Part shown: in pieces, positions 9,285 to 16,969 of the stretch | Layout: each line of letters opens with the position of its first letter | How positions within the stretch are numbered: the first letter of the stretch is position 1 | Source of the DNA: Gemmiger formicilis | GTDB lineage: Bacteria; Bacillota; Clostridia; Oscillospirales; Ruminococcaceae | Length of the DNA: 64,000 nt | Direction of reading: 5' to 3' | Assembly (NCBI RefSeq): GCF_024462815.1 | Contig: NZ_JANGCG010000013.1 | Coordinates: forward strand, 1-64,000 | The notes under the pieces: model-generated | The model's input: only the letters and a program-made list of their open reading frames with translations | Databases searched by the model: none | Told to the model about the DNA's origin: nothing | Translations under genes and position numbers: made by a program

Positions 9285-9740
9285 ATGGCAGAAATCAAGC
9301 TGAAGGTAATCAGCGCATCGGGTGACACGCTGGCGGTCAGCCGCGCCGGGGAGGGTGTATCTCTTGTACACACCGCCCCATACGCGGACGGCGATTGGAT
9401 TGCGCTGGAATGTGACGAGCCGGGCCTCTACTGCGTGGTGCAACTGGAGGACACGATGCCCCCGGCGCTGGTTTACATCAAGGAGCGCGGCATGGATTTC
9501 CCAATTCCGCCCGTCGATAACCGTGTCAATTACAACCCGCGCAGCTTTACCGGCAGCTGCCACCTGCTGCGCGCACGCCTTGCCACACCGGAGGAGATTG
9601 CAGAGCGGCGCAACCTGGCGTTCAATCCGTATGACTGCCACGGTAATCACGGCTTTTACCCGCACGCCTCCGCCAACGTGGAAACCCACGGCGAGGCCGT
9701 GTTTGCCGCCCGCAACGCGGTGGACGGCATTTACGAATAA
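9285..9740 (+). pseudogene. N-terminal half of a carbohydrate-binding-like protein, truncated next to the tRNA-Ser end
   Basis: A 151-residue frame starts with a good ribosome site (AAGGAGG) 32 bases after the GH43 remnant. It contains a beta-rich first domain and then NLAFNPYDCHGNHGFYPHAS and EAVFAARNAVDG. I recognise this as the start of a discoidin-like sugar-binding segment in proteins that are clearly longer. The frame stops at TAA 9738, immediately before the terminator and tRNA-like block at 9743-9838, so the gene was probably cut by a recombination at the tRNA locus. A short functional protein cannot be excluded. Confidence 0.5.
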
Positions 9741-9742
9741 AA

Positions 9743-9770
9743 GAGGGACTGTCACATGTGCAACAGCCCC
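9743..9770 (-). terminator. Terminator facing the tRNA-like block
   Basis: Interrupted inverted repeat GGGACTGT / ACAGCCCC enclosing the palindrome CACATGTG. On the minus strand it is followed by TCTTTTA. It lies 5 bases past the 3' end of the tRNA-Ser-like fragment, where a tRNA terminator would be expected. I infer that it is the original terminator of the tRNA-Ser gene that now ends at 30526. Confidence 0.6.
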
Positions 9771-9774
9771 ATTC

Positions 9775-9838
9775 TGGCGCAGATGGTGGGATGCGAACCC
9801 ACGTGGCTTGCTGTCGAATTGATTTCGAGTTAATCTTT
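9775..9838 (-). other. tRNA-Ser 3'-end fragment, candidate left attachment site of the island
   Basis: About 62 bases match the 3' half of the intact tRNA-Ser at 30526-30614 (T arm, variable arm and part of the anticodon arm) in the same orientation, with roughly eight differences. Similarity ends just past the anticodon-stem region. The 5' half of a tRNA is missing, so this is not a working gene. A partial tRNA copy in direct orientation at the far end of mobile-element DNA is what site-specific integration into a tRNA 3' end produces. The mismatches argue for an old event or a related att source. Confidence 0.65.
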
Positions 9839-10147
9839 GAAAAGGTAATATGGTGATAACCAAGGCTGATACAGGCTGGTTTGTCCGCTGATTTTGGGCG
9901 ATGTGTGTAGGGATAATACTGCTCCACAACAAAAAAACAATGTAGGTACGAAAATAAGCAAAATCACCCGTTTTGGGGCAAAAATGGCGACTTTTTGGGA
10001 GAAATGCAAGATAAGATGCAAGATAACCCCTACCTAAAAAGCCGGATAATGGTGCAGGTTCGCGGACACGAATGAGAAAAAATGCAAGAAGAAAAAAATG
10101 AAGTAGTGATTTTTCGGGTTCCACTTTGCAAACAAGGAGAACCCGAA
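9839..10147 (+). other. Gene-free island end with direct repeats
   Basis: No gene is visible in these 309 bases. ATGCAAGATAA occurs twice at a 12-base period (10004-10014 and 10016-10026), and ATGCAAGA occurs again at 10081. Such short direct repeats near an att site could be arm-type integrase or excisionase binding sites. This is inference from position only. Confidence 0.4.
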
Positions 10148-10771
10148 ATGAAGAAAAAAACTGTAAGCAAAGACCCTTTGGCAGAAAAGATTGAAGAAAT
10201 TCTAGCGCCCTATCCGAACCCGATGAGTCGCAATGATTTCCGCATCGTATGCCATATCGGAACGCGCACTTCGCTTTATCTCCTGCAAAGCGGGCTTGTT
10301 CCCTGCAAAAACAACGGAAAGAGAACGCGCTGCTATAAAATCGCCAAGAAAGATGTTGCCGAGTATCTCTACCGCCGAGAGTCCGACCCGATGCGCTACA
10401 CTCCGCCCAGCGGATGGTATTACAACTACCCCAAGCACAAGAAACCCGCCTCGTCGTTGGAGCGCAAGCTGAACTATAAGGGCGAAGAACGGCTACTGGC
10501 CAAGGAATGGTACGAGCAACAGTTAGCAAATTACCCGGATGTACTGACCGTTGCGCAAGTCTGCGAGGTGACAGGCTACCAACGCCACACCATTCTGAAA
10601 TGGTGCAGCAAGGGCTTGCTGAAAACCATCTTGCAGACACCCAAGTATATGATTCCCAAGGTATGGCTGCTGGAATTTGTGGCGTCCGATTTTTTCAACG
10701 AGATCAGCCGAAAATGTGGAAAACACTATGCCGCAATCAAGGAAATCAGCAGCTCACGCAAAGCCAGATAA
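10148..10771 (+). CDS. Excisionase-like protein with two helix-turn-helix segments
   Basis: A 207-residue basic protein. The N-terminal part (about residues 10-70) and the C-terminal part (about 125-180) both look like winged-helix Xis/MerR-type domains. The second reads VLTVAQVCEVTGYQRHTI, then a TPKYMIPKVWLLEF ending that is common in excisionase (DNA-binding domain) proteins. The ATG at 10148 has AAGGAGAA 8 bases upstream, better placed than the upstream ATG at 10082. It is the first gene inside the presumed island and lies next to the att-like block. It may direct excision or regulate the element; no integrase is adjacent. Confidence 0.6.
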   Translation: MKKKTVSKDPLAEKIEEILAPYPNPMSRNDFRIVCHIGTRTSLYLLQSGLVPCKNNGKRTRCYKIAKKDVAEYLYRRESDPMRYTPPSGWYYNYPKHKKPASSLERKLNYKGEERLLAKEWYEQQLANYPDVLTVAQVCEVTGYQRHTILKWCSKGLLKTILQTPKYMIPKVWLLEFVASDFFNEISRKCGKHYAAIKEISSSRKAR

Positions 10772-10843
10772 GATGACTATCCGACCTCATGTGAACGCTA
10801 ACACTTTAAGACTGCTTCCATCAGTCTGATATGGTTCCCATTT

Positions 10844-10872
10844 CAATTTTCCAGTCACTGACTGGAAAATTG
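10844..10872. repeat. Perfect 14-bp palindrome, family member 1
   Basis: Arms CAATTTTCCAGTCA and TGACTGGAAAATTG around one base, followed 8 bases later by TAAGATATG. Related palindromes at 24657 and 24835 share the core and a similar downstream TTAAGATATG or TTAAGAATAT. The rest of 10772-10946 shows no gene. Confidence 0.7.
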
Positions 10873-10946
10873 GATGTCTAAGATATGCAAGCCCAAAAAT
10901 CTAGTTAGACAGATCTCCCAAGGCATATTCAGCTTTTATGCAGAAC

Positions 10947-11000
10947 TCAATTTGCCAGCTTTAGTTTCCTGTCGTAGTACTTGTTCCTTCTTCTTGACAT
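10947..11000 (-). pseudogene. 17-residue stub of IS3-family OrfA
   Basis: The minus-strand ATG at 11000 begins the same protein start as the OrfA fragment at 22784 (MSRRRNKYYDRKLKL) and then hits a stop after 17 residues. The break lies where IS sequence meets a half palindrome (CTCAATTTGCCAG, 10946-10958). The IS copy has been cut to its last 116 bases. Confidence 0.7.
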
Positions 11001-11071
11001 AATAAAGCCCCCTTAGTGTAGACTTGAAAATTTTTGCTTCTTTAGATGTCTACTCTAAGGGGACTATATCA
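10956..11071. repeat. 116-bp IS3-family end, direct-repeat copy 1
   Basis: Nearly identical (two differences seen) to 22740-22855 in the same orientation. It includes the OrfA start and a long hairpin (CCCCCTTAGTGTAGAC / GTCTACTCTAAGGGG) that reaches the IS end. The two copies bound the rhamnoside gene cluster. Confidence 0.85.
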
Positions 11072-11100
11072 GTTCATCCTTTGAACTGCCGGGACGTTGT

Positions 11101-11886
11101 TCATTCTTTTCGTCGCTGATACTCCGTAGGGGTCAGGCCGTACTGCTGCTTGAACTGCCGGGCGAAGGCGCTCGGGCTGGGGAACGCCAACAGATTGGCC
11201 AGCGTGGCGATGGTCGGAGAATAGTTGTCCAAAATATAGCGGGCGTAGTTCAGTTTTTGTGCGCGGATGTACTCGGTGGGGCGAAAGCTGGTTTCCTTAA
11301 GAAACAGTGCGGACAGATGATTGGGAGAAAGATTGACCAGCTCGGCCAGTTCCGTCAGGCTGATGGGCTCGTGGATGTGCATCAGGATATACTCGCAGCA
11401 CTGCTTGATCTCCTTGCGGCAGGATTGCAGCCGCCAGTCCTGCATGACCTGGCAGTATTCCCGGAACGCGCTGAGGGATAAGAACTGGATCTCCTCAATG
11501 CTTTCGGTCTCGTCTAAGTGCAGCAAATAGGAATCGCTGATGCTGTAGGCGAGATTCTCCGGCAAGCCGTTGTCGATGGCCGTGCGGCAAAACAGCGTGA
11601 CCGAAGCCACGGTGGCGTATCGCGCCTGCTGGATCGACGAGGTGCTCATCACCCCAAAGCGAAACGATTCCTGCTTGTTGTAAGCACGAGCCAGAAACTC
11701 ATCGGCCAGCACGGCGTTGCCCAGTGCGATGAACGACAGAAAGCGTTTTTCCTTGACGCGATTCGAGTCTCCACTTGCCGTTTCCTCCAACTGTGCGTAG
11801 GTGCTCGCCCGATAACGCTCACGAATCTTGGCCGTGACTTCCTTCAAGTGGTTGTTGGATTTTTCCTCAAAGATACCGGGCCGCAT
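11101..11886 (-). CDS. AraC-family transcriptional regulator of the rhamnoside locus
   Basis: A 261-residue protein with a C-terminal AraC double helix-turn-helix (about residues 160-258: ISLTELAELVNLSPNHLSAL, then IATLANLLAFPSPSAFARQF and GLTPTEYQRRK). The N-terminal 150 residues are helical and do not look like a cupin; this arrangement resembles the YesS or YSIRK-type regulators that sense through other partners. It is divergent from the GH3 gene, with 137 bases between the starts, so it probably controls the GH3-SGNH-hydrolase-GH78-transporter genes in response to a released sugar. Its start lies right inside the IS3-bounded segment. Confidence 0.85.
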   Translation of the reverse strand: MRPGIFEEKSNNHLKEVTAKIRERYRASTYAQLEETASGDSNRVKEKRFLSFIALGNAVLADEFLARAYNKQESFRFGVMSTSSIQQARYATVASVTLFCRTAIDNGLPENLAYSISDSYLLHLDETESIEEIQFLSLSAFREYCQVMQDWRLQSCRKEIKQCCEYILMHIHEPISLTELAELVNLSPNHLSALFLKETSFRPTEYIRAQKLNYARYILDNYSPTIATLANLLAFPSPSAFARQFKQQYGLTPTEYQRRKE

Positions 11887-12023
11887 AAAAAATCACCTTT
11901 TCGTTGAAATCGTGTTGAGATAGTTTATACCATATAGTCATTATACGTCTTGCTGTGTAAAATAGCAAGTAAGGAATGCGCGGTACAATGCCGTTGCCAA
12001 ATAACAGACAAGGAGAATAGAAT

Positions 12024-14279
12024 ATGAAGCGCGATTTGAAAGCATTGATCGGCCAAATGACATTGGAAGAAAAAGCCAGCCTTTGCTCCGGCTCGGATTT
12101 CTGGCACACGCAGGGGATCGAGCGGCTGGGCATCCCGGCCGTGATGGTGACCGACGGCCCGCACGGTCTGCGCAAGCAGGCAGGTGAAGCGGACCACCTC
12201 GGCCTGAACGACAGCGTCGAGGCTGTCTGCTTCCCGGCCGGGTGCGCCACCGGTTCCAGCTTTGACCCCGACCTTTTGGAGCACATGGGTCAGGTTTTGG
12301 GCGACGAGTGCCAGGCCGAGGATGTCAGCATCCTGTTGGGACCCGCCGTCAACATCAAGCGCAGCCCGCTGTGCGGCCGCAATTTCGAGTACATTTCTGA
12401 GGACCCGTATCTGGCCGGTAAGCTGTCCGCTGCGTACATTCGCGGCGTACAAAGCCGGGGCGTGGGGACCTCCATCAAGCACTTTGCCGCCAACAATCAG
12501 GAGACCCGCCGCCTGACCATCTCCTCGGACCTCTCGGAGCGTGCGCTGCATGAGATCTACCTGCCCGCCTTTGAGGAAGCCGTCAAGGCCGCCCAGCCCA
12601 AAACGGTGATGTGCAGCTACAACAAGATCAACGGCGTGTATGCTTCCGAAAACAAGATGCTGCTCACCGACATCCTGCGGGACCAATGGGGCTTTGAGGG
12701 GTACGTCGTCAGTGACTGGGGTGCCGCCAATGACCGTGTGAAAGGCTTGGAAGCGGGTCTTGACCTGGAGATGCCTTCCTCCAACGGTTACAACGATGCC
12801 AAAATCGTCGCGGCCGTACAGAACGGCTCGCTGGACGAGGCGGTACTGGACCGCGCGGTGGAACGCATCCTGAAGGTCGTGTTCTCCTATGTGGATGCCC
12901 GCCGCCCCGACACCGTGTTCGACCGTGCCAAAGACCACGCCGAGGCCGTTGCCGTCGAGACGCAGTGCGCGGTACTGCTGACCAATCAGGGTGTTTTGCC
13001 GCTGGGCACGGATCAGAAGATCGCCTACATCGGCGAGTTTGCCGCGGCACCGCGCTATCAGGGCGGCGGCTCCAGCCACATCCATCCCAGCCGCGTGACC
13101 TCCGCGTGGGAAGTTGCGCAGCAAAAGGGCCGCAACGTCTGCTACGCCAAGGGCTTCTCGGCGATGCGGGACGAGATGACCGACGCAGAGTTGGCCGAGG
13201 CCATTCAGGCGGCACAAAACGCCGATGTCGCCGTTGTCTTTGCCGGTTTGCCCGAATCGTTTGAGTCTGAAGGGTATGACCGCACTTCGATGGAACTGCC
13301 CGCCTGCCAGAATCGCCTGATCGACGAGATCGCAAAGGTCCAGCCCCATGTGGTCGTGGTCCTGCACAACGGCAGCGCGGTCGAGCTGCCGTGGGCCGAC
13401 CGCGTCTCGGCCATTCTGGAACTGTATCTCGGCGGCGAGGGCGTCGGTGAGGCCGCCGACCAACTGCTGTACGGCGAGGCCAACCCCAGCGGACATCTGG
13501 CTGAGACCTTCCCGCTCCGTTTGCAGGACAACCCCAGCTATTTGCACTTTCCGGGCAATGACAAGCGTGTTGCCTATGGCGAGGATGTCTTTGTCGGCTA
13601 CCGCTACTACGATACCAAGCAGGTCCCTGTCCGCTTTGCGTTCGGTCACGGCTTGTCCTACACCGAGTTCGCTTACAGCAATTTGCAGCTTTCCGCGCCC
13701 GCATTGCAGGATGGCCAGACTGTCACCGTCAGTGTGGATGTGACCAACACCGGCAAGGTGGCCGGGCGCGAGGTCGTCCAGCTTTACGTCCGCGACAAAA
13801 ACGGCACACCGGAGCGTCCCAGCAAAGAGCTGCGCGGCTTTGCCAAGGTACTGCTGGAACCGGGCGAGTGCAAGACGGTGACCCTGACGCTGGCGGCACG
13901 CGACTTGAGCTACTATGAGGAACGCCTGCACGACTGGTTTGCCCCCAGCGGCGTGTATGAGGTCATGGTGGGTCGCGCCAGCGACGACATCCGCCTGACG
14001 GCCGAGTTGTCCTTTACCACCGAAAAACAACTCCCCTTTGTCGTAACACTGACCACCACACTAGGCGAGTTGCTGACCTGCCCCAAGACCGCGCCGACCA
14101 TCATGCAGTTGTTGGCCCCGCTTGCGCAAAGCGCCGGTACCGATGGGTTGGATGAAGGGTCGATGAACATGATGAAAAAGATGATCATGGAAATGCCGCT
14201 GAAATCTCTGGTCAGCGTGATCCCCGGTGATCAGGTCGAGCTGCTGATCCAGCAGATGAACCTGCTGCTGGCGCAGTAA
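12024..14279 (+). CDS. Beta-glucosidase-type glycoside hydrolase family 3
   Basis: A 751-residue GH3 enzyme of the two-domain plus FnIII type. The N-terminal barrel carries KHFAANNQE at 152-160 and the nucleophile Asp231 in VVSDWGAAND. The alpha/beta sandwich domain follows, then a fibronectin-III-like domain (VTNTGKVAGREVVQLY). There is no signal peptide, so it acts in the cytoplasm on imported glycosides. An extra C-terminal tail of about 70 residues (from TTTLGELLTCPKTAP) is helical and resembles the tail of the GH78 enzyme in this locus. An AAGGAGAA site precedes the ATG. First gene of the cargo cluster; probably removes beta-glucose after or before rhamnose removal. Confidence 0.92.
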   Translation: MKRDLKALIGQMTLEEKASLCSGSDFWHTQGIERLGIPAVMVTDGPHGLRKQAGEADHLGLNDSVEAVCFPAGCATGSSFDPDLLEHMGQVLGDECQAEDVSILLGPAVNIKRSPLCGRNFEYISEDPYLAGKLSAAYIRGVQSRGVGTSIKHFAANNQETRRLTISSDLSERALHEIYLPAFEEAVKAAQPKTVMCSYNKINGVYASENKMLLTDILRDQWGFEGYVVSDWGAANDRVKGLEAGLDLEMPSSNGYNDAKIVAAVQNGSLDEAVLDRAVERILKVVFSYVDARRPDTVFDRAKDHAEAVAVETQCAVLLTNQGVLPLGTDQKIAYIGEFAAAPRYQGGGSSHIHPSRVTSAWEVAQQKGRNVCYAKGFSAMRDEMTDAELAEAIQAAQNADVAVVFAGLPESFESEGYDRTSMELPACQNRLIDEIAKVQPHVVVVLHNGSAVELPWADRVSAILELYLGGEGVGEAADQLLYGEANPSGHLAETFPLRLQDNPSYLHFPGNDKRVAYGEDVFVGYRYYDTKQVPVRFAFGHGLSYTEFAYSNLQLSAPALQDGQTVTVSVDVTNTGKVAGREVVQLYVRDKNGTPERPSKELRGFAKVLLEPGECKTVTLTLAARDLSYYEERLHDWFAPSGVYEVMVGRASDDIRLTAELSFTTEKQLPFVVTLTTTLGELLTCPKTAPTIMQLLAPLAQSAGTDGLDEGSMNMMKKMIMEMPLKSLVSVIPGDQVELLIQQMNLLLAQ

Positions 14280-14367
14280 AGGGCTTTGTATCTGAAGTTC
14301 TCTCGTGATCCCCTGTTACACGGCGCGGGACATCCGGAAACTCAAGTGAAGAAAGAAGATAGTTTGT

Positions 14368-15174
14368 ATGAAAAAAGTAGGAAAAGTCCTTTTGATCATT
14401 GCTCTGATCCTGGTCCTGCTATTAGCGCTGGCTTATGGTGCTCTGCAAGGTCTTTTGGGCCATGGGCCGTTCCGCTTCCTGAATACGATGTACCTCAAAA
14501 GCTTGCCCGGCAACGCCGAGATCTACCGCCCCGAAAACGTGGCGCCGGTGGAAAACAGCCCGTTGAGCGGTATGAACCTGTGCTTTTTGGGGTCCTCGGT
14601 GACCGAGGGGGCTGCCTCGCTGGAAACCTCCTTTGCGGAGTACATTGCCGTTCGCAACAACTGCACCTATGTCAAAGAGGCTGTCGGCGGCACCACATTG
14701 GCCGACAACGACAAGACCTCCTACATCCAGCGGATGCTGCACAATATCGACCCCAACGCACAGTTTGATGCGTTCATCTGCCAGCTTTCCACCAACGATG
14801 CAAGCAACGCGATCCCGCTGGGGGAAATCAGCAGTTCCCGCAATTTGGAGGACTTTGACACCAAAACCGTCCTTGGCGCGCTCGAATACATCATCGTATA
14901 TGCCGACACCACATGGCATTGCCCGGTGGTGTTCTATACGGGCACCCAGTACGACAGCCCCGCCTACGGCAAGATGGTGGAGCAGCTGCTGAAGTTGCAG
15001 GAAAAGTATGAGATCGGGGTCATCGACCTGTGGAATGATGCCGAAATGAATCAAGTTTCTGAGGAAGATTACAAGCTCTATATGTTCGACGGCATCCATC
15101 CCACGCAGGCGGGCTACCTGAACTGGTGGACCCCCAAGATGGAGGCGTACCTGTACGATTATCTGGGTCAATAA
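14368..15174 (+). CDS. Membrane-anchored SGNH/GDSL hydrolase
   Basis: A 268-residue protein with one N-terminal membrane helix (about residues 7-27) and then an SGNH-type fold. The nucleophile block is FLGSSVTEG, the oxyanion block is QLSTND, and the catalytic Asp-His pair is in FDGIHPTQAGY. Enzymes of this family are esterases that remove acetyl or acyl groups from carbohydrates. It lies 88 bases after the GH3 gene in the same direction, so it probably deacylates the glycosides handled by this locus on the outer face of the membrane. The longer open frame at 14286 in another phase is not real. Confidence 0.82.
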   Translation: MKKVGKVLLIIALILVLLLALAYGALQGLLGHGPFRFLNTMYLKSLPGNAEIYRPENVAPVENSPLSGMNLCFLGSSVTEGAASLETSFAEYIAVRNNCTYVKEAVGGTTLADNDKTSYIQRMLHNIDPNAQFDAFICQLSTNDASNAIPLGEISSSRNLEDFDTKTVLGALEYIIVYADTTWHCPVVFYTGTQYDSPAYGKMVEQLLKLQEKYEIGVIDLWNDAEMNQVSEEDYKLYMFDGIHPTQAGYLNWWTPKMEAYLYDYLGQ

Positions 15175-15200
15175 AGGGCCGCGTTTTCCTTCTTGACACA

Positions 15201-15231
15201 ACAGGAGGCACCCGAAATGGGTGCCTCCTGT
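15201..15231. terminator. Perfect hairpin, copy 1
   Basis: ACAGGAGGCACCC / GGGTGCCTCCTGT around GAAAT, located 26 bases after the SGNH gene. An identical hairpin recurs at 15458-15488. There is no clear T run, so it may act as a 3'-end stabiliser or be part of a repeat rather than a strong terminator. Confidence 0.5.
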
Positions 15232-15264
15232 CAGCTTGTAGAAAAAGCCTGTTACCGGAAGATT

Positions 15265-15400
15265 TGTAGGGATGGGTCTCGACCCATCCGCACATCTGGC
15301 CGCGCGCAGCGCATAAAATCGCGCCGAATGGCGCGCGGTTTTCTCGTTACGTCGTGCTTTTGGCAAGGCAGCACGGAACGGTCAAGACCGTTCCCTACAA
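15265..15400. repeat. REP-like inverted pair
   Basis: The left unit TTGTAGGGATGGGTC with palindrome GATGGGTC/GACCCATC (15271-15288) and the right unit GGAACGGTC/GACCGTTCC followed by CTACAA (15375-15400) face each other. A GC-rich hairpin lies between them. The shared TGTAGGG edge and variable stem recall bacterial REP/BIME units. A single related unit occurs at 62260. Confidence 0.6.
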
Positions 15401-15457
15401 AACAATCGATAGGTTGTAAATGCAAGATAAAGCCAAAGAAGGTTTTTCGACAGTCTG

Positions 15458-15488
15458 ACAGGAGGCACCCGAAATGGGTGCCTCCTGT
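15458..15488. terminator. Perfect hairpin, copy 2
   Basis: Identical to 15201-15231. The two copies flank the REP-like pair, so the whole 15201-15488 block may be one unit inserted behind the esterase gene. Confidence 0.5.
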
Positions 15489-15505
15489 TGCATTTTGAAA
15501 CTATA

Positions 15506-15547
15506 AAAGCGGTGGTCTTGGCGCGGATCGCACCAAGACCACCGTTT
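15506..15547. terminator. Hairpin, possible terminator
   Basis: Stem AAAGCGGTGGTCTTGG / CCAAGACCACCGTTT with an 11-base loop and a weak T run. The remaining sequence to 15856 shows no gene. Confidence 0.45.
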
Positions 15548-15856
15548 GCTATGGCATACACCGGCGGGTGCGCCCAGAGCCACGCCTACCCGGATACAAG
15601 CCGTTGGTGTTCCCTTGCGGGATGTACTCCGCTTTCCCGGAACTGCGGAGAAAGCCGTTGAAATCATACAGGATTAGTTGTTTCCGTGTGGTGGCAGCAC
15701 GTGGAGCGTGCTATAATAATGGCGAGAACCAACCCAACAGCGTAAAAAAGTCGGCATCAAAGCCGATGACTGACCATGGACGGCACGCTCTTTGGTTTCC
15801 GTTGGGGTAAAGCAGATTTCCCGTAAGATATTCGTAAAAGGGAGGACGAAACGGGT

Positions 15857-16948
15857 ATGAAAATCGTTTGTGGGGCATTGGCCGCTCTTTTGTTCTGTGT
15901 GGCAGGCGCGATTTGGTATGTGTATCAAAAAAAGGCGGTGTTTCTGCCAGCACTTTTCGGCTTATGCGGCTTCCCCAAAATAAAGGAAAGCTGTTATTAT
16001 GATGAAAGCGGACACTTCCGACCGGCAACCAAGGAGGACAAGGTCGGTTTTTTTATGCAGCATCCAATCTTTGGCGGCTTTAATCATATGTTCTTCAATC
16101 TGGAGGATAACGCGCTAAAAGCCATTGCCCCTGCAAAGTACAAGGATTTCATGCAGGCACAGGGCCGTGCGGAACAGACCGACACCGCGCTGGATGCGTT
16201 CAATTATCTGACGGGCCTTGTGGAGAAGGGACAAGCCAAATTGGTGTCCGGCCTGTACCCGCAGGAAGCCATGAAGGACCATCCCTATCGAAGCCATCTG
16301 ACGGGAATGTTTTACTACGGGCAGCCGGGCAAGCCACTTGCCATTGTGGTTCCCGGGGGCGGTTTCATTTCTAATGTGACGGATTGCGAGGGATACCCCA
16401 TCGCGATGGAACTGCATAAAATGGGATATTCCGTCTTTGTCCTCAGCTATCCGATCGGCAAGCAACTGGGCGAAACAGAGCCGTTGAAGCAGGGGCAGGC
16501 AGCTGCTAAGGAACTGACACAGGCGATCCGTTATCTGACGAACCATCAAAAGGAACTTGCGATCTGTATGGATGATTATGCCATCTTCGGGTTCTCGGCC
16601 GGGGGACTTATGACGACAGCCTATTCTTTTGCAAGCTATGCCGATTGCTGCCACAATCATCACCTGCCAAGACCGAAGGCGATTTTTCCTATGTACGGAC
16701 TGGATTGGAATATCAAAGCACTCCCGGAGGATCAAGGTTTGGCCGTGTTTTCCATCGCAGGGCGTCAGGATGAGTTCGGCTTTGCCAACGTAGAAGCACA
16801 GCTTCCGGCGTTGGAAAAAACACTGGGCAAAGAAAATGTAAGCGTCAAAATCATTGACGGTCTGGGGCATGGCTTTGGCATTGGGTCAGAAACCAAAGTG
16901 AAAAACTGGCTTCAGGAAGCAGTTGTCTTTTGGGAAGCGCACAGATAA
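15857..16948 (+). CDS. Alpha/beta hydrolase, esterase-like, membrane-anchored
   Basis: A 363-residue protein with an N-terminal membrane segment (about residues 5-20) and an alpha/beta-hydrolase core. VVPGGGFIS is the oxyanion region, the nucleophile Ser is in FGFSAGG, Asp is in IAGRQDEFG and His is in DGLGHGFG. These features match carbohydrate or feruloyl esterase-like (BD-FAE/acetylxylan esterase) hydrolases. It lies 21 bases before the GH78 gene and is probably co-transcribed, so it may remove acyl groups from rhamnosides. A second unrelated esterase (SGNH) in the same locus suggests acylated substrates. Confidence 0.8.
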   Translation: MKIVCGALAALLFCVAGAIWYVYQKKAVFLPALFGLCGFPKIKESCYYDESGHFRPATKEDKVGFFMQHPIFGGFNHMFFNLEDNALKAIAPAKYKDFMQAQGRAEQTDTALDAFNYLTGLVEKGQAKLVSGLYPQEAMKDHPYRSHLTGMFYYGQPGKPLAIVVPGGGFISNVTDCEGYPIAMELHKMGYSVFVLSYPIGKQLGETEPLKQGQAAAKELTQAIRYLTNHQKELAICMDDYAIFGFSAGGLMTTAYSFASYADCCHNHHLPRPKAIFPMYGLDWNIKALPEDQGLAVFSIAGRQDEFGFANVEAQLPALEKTLGKENVSVKIIDGLGHGFGIGSETKVKNWLQEAVVFWEAHR

Positions 16949-16969
16949 CAGAGAAGCGAGGAAAACCGT

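Noticed and set aside
11925..14030. 701-residue open frame antisense to the GH3 gene
   Set aside because: The sense strand is an unambiguous GH3 enzyme; the antisense frame has no family features.
15201..15488. CRISPR array from two identical hairpins
   Set aside because: Only two copies, 226 bases between them, no regular spacers and no cas genes.
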